The notes below the pieces were generated by a model. It made no database searches and was not told the DNA's origin. It saw nothing but the letters and a program-made list of their open reading frames with translations. The translations under genes were made by a program, and so were the position numbers. Shown here piece by piece: positions 31,107 through 38,088 of a DNA stretch of 38,566 nt (position 1 is the first letter of the stretch; the number at the start of each line of letters is the position of its first letter). This DNA comes from a virus, in IMG/VR virus record IMGVR_UViG_3300035698_025276, positions 1 to 38,566 of that record. One strand, given 5' to 3'.

Positions 31107-31351
31107 TTTTAAGTTTATTTCAAATTTATTGTATATTTGCTTTGATTTTTGTTTTAAAGGATTGGTATGAGCACCGCCTTGATTTAGCCAGTATAGATTA
31201 TGCAGTATCTCAAAATCAAAATCTAGAAAAGAAACATTTAGTTACAGGTATAAGTTTAACAAATGCTATTAAAGTAATATTAACACAAGCCTTAATTTTT
31301 GTTATTTTTAAATTGTCACAATTAATATTTATTAATTTAGGTTGGTTGTAA
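31103..31351 (+). CDS. Small membrane protein
   Basis: 82 residues, overlapping ruvC by 4 nt (ATGA). Hydrophobic stretches at about 1-15 (ILSLFQIYCIFALIFVL) and about 60-80 (ALIFVIFKLSQLIFINLGWL). Charged residues lie between them, including EHRLD. It could be a holin-like or nutrient-uptake membrane protein; no lysis motif seen. The call rests on composition only. Confidence 0.55.
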   Translation: MILSLFQIYCIFALIFVLKDWYEHRLDLASIDYAVSQNQNLEKKHLVTGISLTNAIKVILTQALIFVIFKLSQLIFINLGWL

Positions 31352-31352
31352 T

Positions 31353-31991
31353 ATGAAAGATATAGATTTCGGAATAATATATCCAATGGTATCAATGTAT
31401 GATTGTACAAAGAATATTGGACAAAAAATAATAGACGTAACAGAAGTTTGTAGAGGAAATAATATTACAAAAACACCAACTGAAGCATTCAATATGTTGT
31501 ATAAAAGTGGACATACTTCAATTTTTGAACATCTTGTTTTTACTTTTGACATAAGTAACATAACAAGGGCTTGTTCTCATCAACTTGTACGATATAGAGT
31601 TGGAATAGTGTTTACCCAACAATCTCAAAGAGCAGTTGAGCCAAGTAAATTTTTATTACCTCCATCAATATTTAACAACTTAAAAATAAGAACATTAACA
31701 GAGCAAAGCATCCTAAGTGACTATAGCACGTATAAAGAATTAAGAAAAGCTGGAATAAAAAAAGAAGATGCAAGATACCTTCTTCCCAATGCCACAAGCA
31801 CAAGAATAATGATGACCATAAACGCTAGGGAGCTTATTGTAGCAGGACAACAAAGACTATGCATGAAAGCTCAAGAAGAAATAAGATTACTTTTTCAAAG
31901 AATTCAACAATTGGTTTTATCTGAATTTAGACCTCTTGGATTAGCAATGAATCCAGACTGCGAAAAGTGTAGTTCAACGTGTTCAAGGTAA
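31353..31991 (+). CDS. thyX: Flavin-dependent thymidylate synthase
   Basis: 212 residues. ThyX-family features: HTSIFEH (54-60), CSHQLVRYRVGIVFTQQSQR (74-93) containing the signature region, EDARYLLPNA with a conserved R, and RLCMKAQEEIR near 162. It makes dTMP from dUMP using FADH2, in line with the dut gene upstream. One deviation is notable: the canonical RHRX7S reads RYRX8S here (Y81 for His), so the binding loop is altered while the QSQR tail is kept. The His replacement may tune substrate binding or be tolerated. Confidence 0.9.
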   Translation: MKDIDFGIIYPMVSMYDCTKNIGQKIIDVTEVCRGNNITKTPTEAFNMLYKSGHTSIFEHLVFTFDISNITRACSHQLVRYRVGIVFTQQSQRAVEPSKFLLPPSIFNNLKIRTLTEQSILSDYSTYKELRKAGIKKEDARYLLPNATSTRIMMTINARELIVAGQQRLCMKAQEEIRLLFQRIQQLVLSEFRPLGLAMNPDCEKCSSTCSR

Positions 31992-32257
31992 TTGATCTTG
32001 ATGTTTATAAAAATGTAGAGATAACTGTAACCGGATCTAAAAATGGATTAAAAGAATTTAAAAGTTTTGTTGCAGAAAAGATTATTTCAGAAAATCAAAT
32101 TGATAATAACACTTTGGAATTAAAACTTACTTGGCTTATTTGGCACTATGATGGAAAAGATATGTGGTTTTACTTTACACATAGACCTTTTAATTTATTA
32201 AAGAAAAGAATAAAAACAGTTAATACCGACCGCTGGTTTAGAATAACAGGAGAATAA
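31979..32257 (+). CDS. Hypothetical protein
   Basis: 92 residues from a GTG at 31979 overlapping the thyX end by 13 nt. Alpha/beta with alternating strands (VEITVTGSKNGLKEFKSF, LELKLTWLIWHYDGKDMWFY) and no Cys. The sequence may be a small beta-grasp or ferredoxin-like fold, but no family is recognised. The start codon is uncertain because its ribosome binding site is weak. Confidence 0.55.
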   Translation: MFKVIDLDVYKNVEITVTGSKNGLKEFKSFVAEKIISENQIDNNTLELKLTWLIWHYDGKDMWFYFTHRPFNLLKKRIKTVNTDRWFRITGE

Positions 32258-32259
32258 TT

Positions 32260-32490
32260 ATGGATGTAACAGAAAAGATTTTTTCGCTTTTAAAGTCTTC
32301 AACAGAAAATTTAATTTTTGACAGTGCAAATTGTGAATACTTTTTAGCGATTTGTAAAAAATCAGATGTAAAAGAATTAATTAAAGATTTATCTATTTAT
32401 TTAGAAGAACCAACTAAGGAAATTTTTGAAAAAACAATAGAATCAGTATTTGTTGTTTCTAAGGTGTTAAACCCTAAAAAGAATGAATAA
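32260..32490 (+). CDS. Hypothetical acidic helical protein
   Basis: 76 residues, starting 2 nt after the previous stop. Mostly helical with two Cys (NCEYFLAICKK) and an acidic-basic mix. No motif recognised. Its end overlaps the next start by 8 nt (ATGAATAA), so translation is coupled. Confidence 0.55.
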   Translation: MDVTEKIFSLLKSSTENLIFDSANCEYFLAICKKSDVKELIKDLSIYLEEPTKEIFEKTIESVFVVSKVLNPKKNE

Positions 32491-32917
32491 AAAAAGTGAC
32501 TCTATAATTAATCCGCTATATAGATTGGGAATAAAAACCAGAGAGCAACATGTAGAATATTATATTGGCAAAATTAAAAATGCTAAAAAAAACATTAAAG
32601 CAACAATTAGAAATGGATTTTATCCAATGACATTATTCGATTGCTTAGAAGAACGAAAAGATGGAAAATATTGCGGAATGTGTGAGCTATACCCTATGTG
32701 TAGAGCATTTGGATGGTTGTGTCATGTTTTTAATGCACAATATTTGCAATCTCATCCTGATGATGGAGTACAGGAACTTTTAATGGGATTACTTGATGCT
32801 TTTTTACTTAAGTTGGAAAGAGAACTTGAAGATAGTATTAACGAATGGAGTAAAACATTTAGAGTTGAAAGAGGCTTGCCTAAAAAAATAAAACTTTCAA
32901 AAAAACTTGACAAATAG
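32483..32917 (+). CDS. Hypothetical protein with Cys cluster
   Basis: 144 residues. A central cluster DCLEERKDGKYCGMCELYPM then CRAFGWLC carries five Cys within about 30 residues, so a metal or Fe-S site is possible. The C-terminal half is helical (LLDAFLLKLERELEDSINEW). The last codons overlap the promoter at 32907-32935, and its stop lies just before the tRNA promoter -10. No family is recognised. Confidence 0.6.
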   Translation: MNKKSDSIINPLYRLGIKTREQHVEYYIGKIKNAKKNIKATIRNGFYPMTLFDCLEERKDGKYCGMCELYPMCRAFGWLCHVFNAQYLQSHPDDGVQELLMGLLDAFLLKLERELEDSINEWSKTFRVERGLPKKIKLSKKLDK

Positions 32918-32935
32918 ATAAAAGCGTGGTATAAT
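32907..32935 (+). promoter_or_regulatory. Promoter P6 for tRNA-Thr and the radical SAM / SNSSSSSF operon
   Basis: TTGACA (32907-32912), 17-nt spacer, TATAAT (32930-32935) with TGG extended -10: both hexamers perfect. The tRNA begins 19 nt after the -10, and the radical SAM gene follows at 33055, so one transcript may carry both. The -35 overlaps the end of the upstream gene. Confidence 0.9.
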
Positions 32936-32953
32936 AATAGCAGAAAGATAAAT

Positions 32954-33025
32954 GCCGGTGTAACTCAATTGGTAGAGTAGCTGACCTGTAATCAGCAAAC
33001 GTCTGTTCGACTCGGACCATCGGCT
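32954..33025 (+). tRNA. tRNA-Thr (anticodon UGU)
   Basis: 72 nt. Acceptor GCCGGTG pairs with CATCGGC (one G-T). D arm ACTC/GAGT with loop AATTGGTA; anticodon stem GCTGA/TCAGC with loop CCTGTAA, anticodon TGT; T arm GTCTG/CGGAC with loop TTCGACT; variable region only 4 nt (AAAC). The discriminator is T, and no CCA is encoded. Position 33 is C instead of the almost universal U, an unusual detail in the anticodon loop. A T run follows the tRNA. It would decode ACA (and ACG), a common codon in this AT-rich genome. Confidence 0.9.
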
Positions 33026-33054
33026 TTTTTAATTTATGCTAGAGAGGAAAATAT

Positions 33055-34044
33055 ATGAAAAACAAAATAGTAAGAACACCATTTTACAATTATTTATTTA
33101 ATGTTAAAACTGGATATTTTGCAAGATGGGGAAAAGACAAAGAGGATGATCCTTTATTTTCTCCTATTGGACCAGAGATTTTAGACTTCGAAGTAAGTGA
33201 AATTTGTCATGGAAATTGTGAATTTTGTTATAAATCTAATATGGCGAGAGGCTCAAACACCTCCTTTAAAACATTTAAACATATTATAGATAGAATGCCA
33301 TCAGTTACACAAGTTGCATTTGGTATTGGTGATATAGATGGTAATCCAGATTTAATTAAAATGTTTAAATATTGTAGAGAGATTAATATAGTACCGAATA
33401 TTACAATTAATGGTGCTAGAATGAATGATTATTATTATAATCAACTCGCAACACTATGTGGGGCTGTAGCAGTTTCTAGGTACGAGGATAATGAATGTTT
33501 TAATGCTGTTTGTGAACTTACTGATAGGGGTTTGAAACAAGTAAATATACATCAATTGGTTTCCGAAGAAACCTATGAGGATTGTTTGAGATTAGCAAAA
33601 TTATCACTTACAGATAAAAGATTAAAAAAATTAAATGCTATTGTATTTTTAGCTTTAAAGCAAAAAGGACGTGGAGAGTCTTTTCATGTTTTATCTCAAG
33701 AAAAATTTAATAAAATTATAAACTTTTGTACAGAAAATAACATTTCATATGGTGCAGATTCTTGTGGTGCTAATAAGGTATTACAAGCTCATATTGGAAC
33801 AAAAGAATACGACAAGGTAAAAACATATGTTGAACCATGTGAGAGTGGATTATTTTCAGCTTACGTGAATGTACATGGAGAATTTTTCCCTTGTTCCTTC
33901 TCTGAACATATAGGTGGAATTGATGGGATTGATTTAAATAATGATTTTGATTTTTTAAATGATGTATGGTATGCCCCAAACACAATAGCATGGAGAAAAA
34001 GATTGTTGAAAAATAAACGTAATTGTCCAATCTATACAGTTTAA
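33055..34044 (+). CDS. Radical SAM enzyme with SPASM-like C-terminus, next to the SNSSSSSF genes
   Basis: 329 residues. C-x3-C-x2-C cluster CHGNCEFC at 51-58, then GIGDIDGNPDL (90-100), a variant of the GGE region. Further Cys residues follow the core: C237, C262 (PCESGLFSAYVNVHGEFFPC), C280 and C324 (NCPIY). This spacing resembles SPASM/twitch domains, which bind auxiliary [4Fe-4S] clusters. SPASM radical SAM enzymes often modify peptides or proteins. Its stop is followed after 1 nt by the first SNSSSSSF gene, suggesting coupled translation. It follows the tRNA. No leader peptide gene of RiPP type is otherwise visible. The proposed substrate link is inference. Confidence 0.85.
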   Translation: MKNKIVRTPFYNYLFNVKTGYFARWGKDKEDDPLFSPIGPEILDFEVSEICHGNCEFCYKSNMARGSNTSFKTFKHIIDRMPSVTQVAFGIGDIDGNPDLIKMFKYCREINIVPNITINGARMNDYYYNQLATLCGAVAVSRYEDNECFNAVCELTDRGLKQVNIHQLVSEETYEDCLRLAKLSLTDKRLKKLNAIVFLALKQKGRGESFHVLSQEKFNKIINFCTENNISYGADSCGANKVLQAHIGTKEYDKVKTYVEPCESGLFSAYVNVHGEFFPCSFSEHIGGIDGIDLNNDFDFLNDVWYAPNTIAWRKRLLKNKRNCPIYTV

Positions 34045-34045
34045 C

Positions 34046-34393
34046 ATGAAGATAAGAACAGGATTTGTTTCAAATAGTTCTAGCTCAAGTTTTATAATAA
34101 GAAAAAGTGCATTAACTAGAAAAGAATTAGATTTTATCTATACTTTTAAAGATGCATATTGTGACTATGCTTTCAATAGTAGTATATTAGAAACTGATGA
34201 GTTTTTTATCGGAGAGATGGAACATACTTGCTCTCCTTGCTGGAATGACGATACTCCTTCTTATGAGAAAATTTTTTCTAATTTTTTTGAACATCTAGAC
34301 GAGAAAGATTTTAGGATTGGCGGAGAAGAATGTTTTTACGAAAACGATAAAGGTAAATTGGTTAATTGTTATGATGAGTACAATCAGCATTAG
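34046..34393 (+). CDS. SNSSSSSF-motif protein 1
   Basis: 115 residues. Residues 1-17 read MKIRTGFVSNSSSSSFI and are shared by seven consecutive genes. The body starts IRKSALT, continues acidic (FKDAYCDYAFNSS, EDEFFIGEMEHTCSPCW with a CxxC), and ends in KLVNCYDEYNQH. It is most like protein 6 (36136-36450), sharing IIRKSALT, a FxDAY segment, EFFxG and a DEKDF/DEDF ending. It starts 1 nt after the radical SAM stop and lacks its own Shine-Dalgarno, so it depends on translational coupling. No known domain recognised. Confidence 0.8.
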   Translation: MKIRTGFVSNSSSSSFIIRKSALTRKELDFIYTFKDAYCDYAFNSSILETDEFFIGEMEHTCSPCWNDDTPSYEKIFSNFFEHLDEKDFRIGGEECFYENDKGKLVNCYDEYNQH

Positions 34394-34405
34394 GGAGAAA
34401 TTAAT

Positions 34406-34828
34406 ATGAAAATTAGAAATGGGTTTGTTTCAAATAGTTCAAGTAGTAGTTTTGTTATAAAGGGGTTTTTAGTTGATAAGGATGAAATTTCTTTAGAAGA
34501 CTTAGCTAGTATTATTTTTCCAGAATTTAAAAAAAAGCAAAAAGAATATATGGAAGAATACAATTACTCACAAAACGAAGCAGCAGAAGCAATAGTAACC
34601 GAATTTAATGCTTGTGATCGGGATATTTACATTGGAACCGATACATCTGATGGATGTCCAATTGAAAATGTTTATCTTGTTGGAACTATTTTAGCAAAAG
34701 CATATGTGCAAGATTTTTTTAAATATTCTGAATTTGATTTAAATCCAAGTGAAAAATTAATTAAAATTAAAAATAAATTAAATATAAAAACACCAGACAA
34801 GATAATTTGCGGAAACGGAATGATGTAA
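34406..34828 (+). CDS. SNSSSSSF-motif protein 2
   Basis: 140 residues; AGGGAGAAATT before the ATG. N-terminus MKIRNGFVSNSSSSSFV. The body runs GFLVDKDEISLEDL, then DIYIGTDTSDGCPIENVYLVG and PSEKLIKIKNKL. It is clearly paralogous to protein 4 (35347-35769) over its whole length (GFLVDK, ISLE, YIG/YVG, GCP, PSE), so this pair is a duplicated body type. The body resembles an acidic alpha/beta domain of unknown family. Confidence 0.8.
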   Translation: MKIRNGFVSNSSSSSFVIKGFLVDKDEISLEDLASIIFPEFKKKQKEYMEEYNYSQNEAAEAIVTEFNACDRDIYIGTDTSDGCPIENVYLVGTILAKAYVQDFFKYSEFDLNPSEKLIKIKNKLNIKTPDKIICGNGMM

Positions 34829-34854
34829 GTATTTTTTCAAAAAGGAGATAGAAA

Positions 34855-35340
34855 ATGAAAATAAGAACAGGATTTGTATCTAATTCAAGTTCAAGTAGTT
34901 TTATAATAGCAATTGCAAGCGTTGCTAACAAAGAATACATAGAAAGAAAAGTAAAAAAAATAAATGATAACAAGTTAAAATCAGAAGAATATGGAATAAC
35001 ACTTGTTTGTGATACTATTAAAAATTTAGAAAAATCAGAAGAACATTATGATTTAAATATAGGGCATAATTTTATTGAACTTGAAACATTCACAAACGCT
35101 CATGTTTCATTGGATAGAAGAAATAAAAATCCAGATGATTTAATTATATATTTTAAATATCATGGAAATGAAGGTGATGATTGTTTTTTTGAAGATGGGG
35201 CTGATGAAATAACAAAAATACATGATTTAGAGTGGTTTGAGGACGATGGAAAAAATTTAAATAAAATTATAAATATTTTTCTTGACGAAGATGGCTTGGA
35301 AGATATTGATTTAAAATATGGCGAAGGTAGAAATGGGTGA
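34855..35340 (+). CDS. SNSSSSSF-motif protein 3
   Basis: 161 residues, the longest of the set; AAAAGGAGATAG upstream. N-terminus MKIRTGFVSNSSSSSFI, then an Ala/Ile stretch and Lys-rich helix, then a long acidic C-terminal region (DGADEITKIHDLEWFEDDGK, LDEDGLEDIDL). The body is unlike the others in the cassette. No known domain recognised. Confidence 0.8.
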   Translation: MKIRTGFVSNSSSSSFIIAIASVANKEYIERKVKKINDNKLKSEEYGITLVCDTIKNLEKSEEHYDLNIGHNFIELETFTNAHVSLDRRNKNPDDLIIYFKYHGNEGDDCFFEDGADEITKIHDLEWFEDDGKNLNKIINIFLDEDGLEDIDLKYGEGRNG

Positions 35341-35346
35341 TATAGA

Positions 35347-35769
35347 ATGAAGGTAAGAACAGGTTTCGTTTCAAATAGTTCTAGTAGTAGTTTTGTTCTT
35401 CTTGGTTTTCTTGTTGACAAAAAAGATATATCATTAGAAAGTCTTGGAAAAATTCTTATAGATAATTTTGACAGCAGGCTAGAAAAACGTATGAAAAACT
35501 ATATATATAGTGATAGAGATGAAGCTATAGATGATTTTTTTTGTGAATTTTCTTGTGAATCTAATATTTATGTTGGCGAAAATGATGAAAATGGATGTCC
35601 GAATAACGACACATACTTAATTGGTGACATGTTGGCTGAAATATCTGGAATGGAAGATTTTGATTATCAAGAATTAGCTTTAACTCCATCAGAAGAGCTT
35701 AAGGAAATTCAAGAAAAATTAAAAATTAAAAATAAAATAAAATTATTTTCTAGTAGTAGGATGATATAA
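35347..35769 (+). CDS. SNSSSSSF-motif protein 4
   Basis: 140 residues, same length and body type as protein 2: GFLVDKKDISLESL, an acidic DEAIDDFFCEF segment, NIYVGENDENGCPNNDTYLIG and LTPSEELKEIQEKL. The motif here reads MKVRTGFVSNSSSSSFV. It ends SSRMI; its stop overlaps the next ATG by one base (TAATG). Confidence 0.8.
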   Translation: MKVRTGFVSNSSSSSFVLLGFLVDKKDISLESLGKILIDNFDSRLEKRMKNYIYSDRDEAIDDFFCEFSCESNIYVGENDENGCPNNDTYLIGDMLAEISGMEDFDYQELALTPSEELKEIQEKLKIKNKIKLFSSSRMI

Positions 35770-36134
35770 TGAAAATTAGACAAGGTTTTGTTTCTAATAG
35801 TTCTTCAAGTAGTTTTATTATTACAAACAAAACAAATAAAAACAAAACATTAACAGACTTTGTAAAAGAAAATAAAAAATTATTTAAAAATTATCTTTTA
35901 TGTCAAGACGATGAACATACTATGGATCAAATGTATTCATATTCTAGTGTTTGGGATGAGGAAAATAAAGGATTTAAGCCACTTGAATCAAAGAAATGTT
36001 TTTTCGGAAATGAAGAAAATGATGGGGAATTTAGCATTGACTATGAAAATCTTTTGTCGCATGAAACAAGTAATGATAGACAAGCAATAGAATCAAAATC
36101 ATTTATTTGTGAATTTGATGGATGTTGGCATTAA
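35769..36134 (+). CDS. SNSSSSSF-motif protein 5
   Basis: 121 residues, MKIRQGFVSNSSSSSFI followed by a Lys/Asn/Thr-rich segment and an acidic body with single Cys residues (LLCQDDEHTMDQMYS, KKCFFGNEENDGEF). The ending CEFDGCWH carries two Cys and a His, possibly a metal site. Its start overlaps the upstream stop by one base. Confidence 0.8.
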   Translation: MKIRQGFVSNSSSSSFIITNKTNKNKTLTDFVKENKKLFKNYLLCQDDEHTMDQMYSYSSVWDEENKGFKPLESKKCFFGNEENDGEFSIDYENLLSHETSNDRQAIESKSFICEFDGCWH

Positions 36135-36135
36135 A

Positions 36136-36450
36136 ATGAAAGTACGTAGTGGATTTGTATCAAATAGTAGTAGTTCAAGTTTCATAATAAGAAAAAGCGC
36201 ATTAACCGAAAATCAGGAAATGATGATTCGTATATTTTTTGATGCATATGGTGATGGTATTTTAGATGAATTAAATGAAGATGAAAAATTTTTTGAAGGA
36301 AGCGTGAATTGCCATAGGGGAACACCATGGTCTGGCAATCTCTTACGAAGCAATATGCTCTGTAAAATTTTAGAAAATTTAAATGACGAAGACTTTTTGT
36401 GTTTTGCAGATATTGGTATTTACGTTGATAAAAATGATAACATAATATGA
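36136..36450 (+). CDS. SNSSSSSF-motif protein 6
   Basis: 104 residues from the ATG at 36136, 1 nt after the upstream stop; a longer ATG form (36109) would add nine residues before the motif and is disfavoured. MKVRSGFVSNSSSSSFI, then IRKSALTENQEMMIRIFFDA and EKFFEGSVNC, so its body matches protein 1. Ends YVDKNDNII. Confidence 0.8.
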   Translation: MKVRSGFVSNSSSSSFIIRKSALTENQEMMIRIFFDAYGDGILDELNEDEKFFEGSVNCHRGTPWSGNLLRSNMLCKILENLNDEDFLCFADIGIYVDKNDNII

Positions 36451-36479
36451 AGTTATTAATATAGAAAAAGGAGAAAATT

Positions 36480-36911
36480 TTGAAAATTAGAAATGGATTT
36501 GTAAGTAATAGTAGTTCTAGCAGCTTTGTTTGTTATGGAGCAAGTATTGAAGCTTATGGAAAAGAAAAAAGAGAAGAAATTAAAAATAAAATTATAAAAA
36601 GTATTAACGAAGGATTTTTTGGCGAAAAACTTAAAAAAGAATACATTAAAGAAGTACAAGAGATGGCTAATACCTGGGATTTGGGTGAGTTTTTATGCAG
36701 TACTCAAAAACTAAGCAAACTATGTTTTGAATGTAGCTTTATGAGTGATGATGATTTATTGTTAATTGGAATTGACTATTACGATGCACTAACAAATGAT
36801 GAAAATTTAACATTGAAAAAAATAAAAAGTTCTGCTAAAAAAATATTAAAAGAATTATTCGGAAAAGAAACTAAAATTGAACACATACAAACTGCGTGGT
36901 ATGATGGCTAG
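36480..36911 (+). CDS. SNSSSSSF-motif protein 7
   Basis: 143 residues, TTG start at 36480 with AAAGGAG at a normal distance; motif MKIRNGFVSNSSSSSFV. The body is Lys/Glu-rich and helical (SIEAYGKEKREEIKNKI, KKEYIKEVQEMAN), then a Cys-containing LCFECSFMSDDDLLLIGIDY. It is last in the uninterrupted series of seven. Confidence 0.78.
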   Translation: MKIRNGFVSNSSSSSFVCYGASIEAYGKEKREEIKNKIIKSINEGFFGEKLKKEYIKEVQEMANTWDLGEFLCSTQKLSKLCFECSFMSDDDLLLIGIDYYDALTNDENLTLKKIKSSAKKILKELFGKETKIEHIQTAWYDG

Positions 36912-36937
36912 ATCTTAATGAAACAAAGGAAAAAATA

Positions 36938-37192
36938 ATGATAGAAAATAGTAAAGTTGAAGGAGTTTTAGAATTAAGTTCAGATATTTTATATTTAAGA
37001 AGCTTATTAGAAGAAACAATAGATAAAAAAGAAAAACAAACAGAAACAGAAGCTTTTACATTGTTATTAAATAAAAAATTAGAAGAACTTGAAAGTTTTA
37101 TTAGTACAGATACTTATACATTTGATTATGTTTCTTCTGCTAGTAATAATACTGGAAGTTTTTTAAAAAATGCAGCTACAGGAATAATGTAA
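36938..37192 (+). CDS. Small acidic coiled-coil protein
   Basis: 84 residues. Glu/Leu-rich helix over about 7-50 and a Ser/Asn-rich C-terminus. It lacks the SNSSSSSF motif, so the cassette seems to end before it, although an SSASNNTGSF stretch occurs near the end. The stop is 1 nt before the next start. Unknown function. Confidence 0.55.
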   Translation: MIENSKVEGVLELSSDILYLRSLLEETIDKKEKQTETEAFTLLLNKKLEELESFISTDTYTFDYVSSASNNTGSFLKNAATGIM

Positions 37193-37193
37193 G

Positions 37194-37577
37194 ATGCTTA
37201 TGGAAGAGCAAGTAATTATTGTAACTAAAATAGCTAAAGAAATGTCTGAATATCTTCATATTGAATTAAATAACATATGTATTCGTTTGGAAAAAATAGA
37301 TAAAAGACTTGGTGGTATTGAAAAAAAACTTGAAAAGCAAAATGAAAATATTAATAAAATAAAAAATGATTTAAAAAATTTTCGTGATGAAAATGATAGG
37401 GCATTTAGAAATCTGAAAAATTCTGTTAGAAGTGTAGAAAATGATTCGTTTGATTTGCAAAGTAAATTCAATCAATTGCGAGTAAGAAATAATATAGACA
37501 ATGATGACGGTATTAAATACATATATTCAAGATCTTCTGAAGCCAATTCGTGTACGAATCCAGATATAATAGATTAA
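37194..37577 (+). CDS. Coiled-coil protein
   Basis: 127 residues with a long amphipathic helix over about 25-95 (KIDKRLGGIEKKLEKQNENI, DRAFRNLKNSVRSVENDSFD), Lys/Asn/Ile-rich; it probably makes a trimeric or dimeric coiled coil. ATGs at 37194 and 37200 are both possible. The C-terminus ends in SEANSCTNPDIID. No family recognised. Confidence 0.55.
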   Translation: MLMEEQVIIVTKIAKEMSEYLHIELNNICIRLEKIDKRLGGIEKKLEKQNENINKIKNDLKNFRDENDRAFRNLKNSVRSVENDSFDLQSKFNQLRVRNNIDNDDGIKYIYSRSSEANSCTNPDIID

Positions 37578-37593
37578 AATAGGAGAATAGAAT

Positions 37594-38088
37594 ATGAAAC
37601 AATTATTAGCAGGAATTTTAGTAATGATGATGGCTTCATCACCAATCTTTAGTTTTGAGGTTACAGAAGCTTGGGGTCTTTTAAATGTAAATTGTTCAGA
37701 TCAGATTCTTAATGAAGAATCTGATGTTGACATACAAAAACCTCATGATTTTCAAGTTGAAACCGTTGATAGAATATATAATATACAGACAATAGCATAT
37801 TATACAAAGTCTAGCCTAGAGAGTGGAAAAATTACTGTATATCCAACTTACCTTCTTTTCGAATGGAAACTAGTTGATGGAGCACACGAAAACTTCAAAA
37901 CTGCAACAATTTACAATGAAACTTTTGATGAGTATACGGATTTTGACATTACAAATAAAGGTAGCGTTGAAATACCATACCATGTTGGAACTAATGATTA
38001 TGATTTGTATTGTTATACTGGGCAAACAGTTGGGTTGATAGAATTTGATATTTTAGATGCTTTGATAGTTTATGTTGAGTTAAAATAA
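37594..38088 (+). CDS. Exported protein with N-terminal signal peptide
   Basis: 164 residues. MKQLLAGILVMMMASSPIFS forms a clear signal peptide (Lys, hydrophobic core, small residues), with probable cleavage before FEVTEAWG. The mature part is beta-rich and acidic (LYCYTGQTVGLIEFDILDAL, YHVGTNDYD), without a lipobox, so it may be secreted or periplasmic. Few Cys. A phage-encoded exported protein could alter the host envelope or exclude superinfecting phages. AGGAGAA precedes the ATG. Confidence 0.65.
   Translation: MKQLLAGILVMMMASSPIFSFEVTEAWGLLNVNCSDQILNEESDVDIQKPHDFQVETVDRIYNIQTIAYYTKSSLESGKITVYPTYLLFEWKLVDGAHENFKTATIYNETFDEYTDFDITNKGSVEIPYHVGTNDYDLYCYTGQTVGLIEFDILDALIVYVELK

Noticed and set aside
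36109-36135. Longer start (ATG 36109) of SNSSSSSF protein 6
   Set aside because: The extra residues MNLMDVGIK precede the otherwise conserved N-terminal motif of all seven paralogs and overlap the previous gene; ATG 36136 restores the exact motif position.
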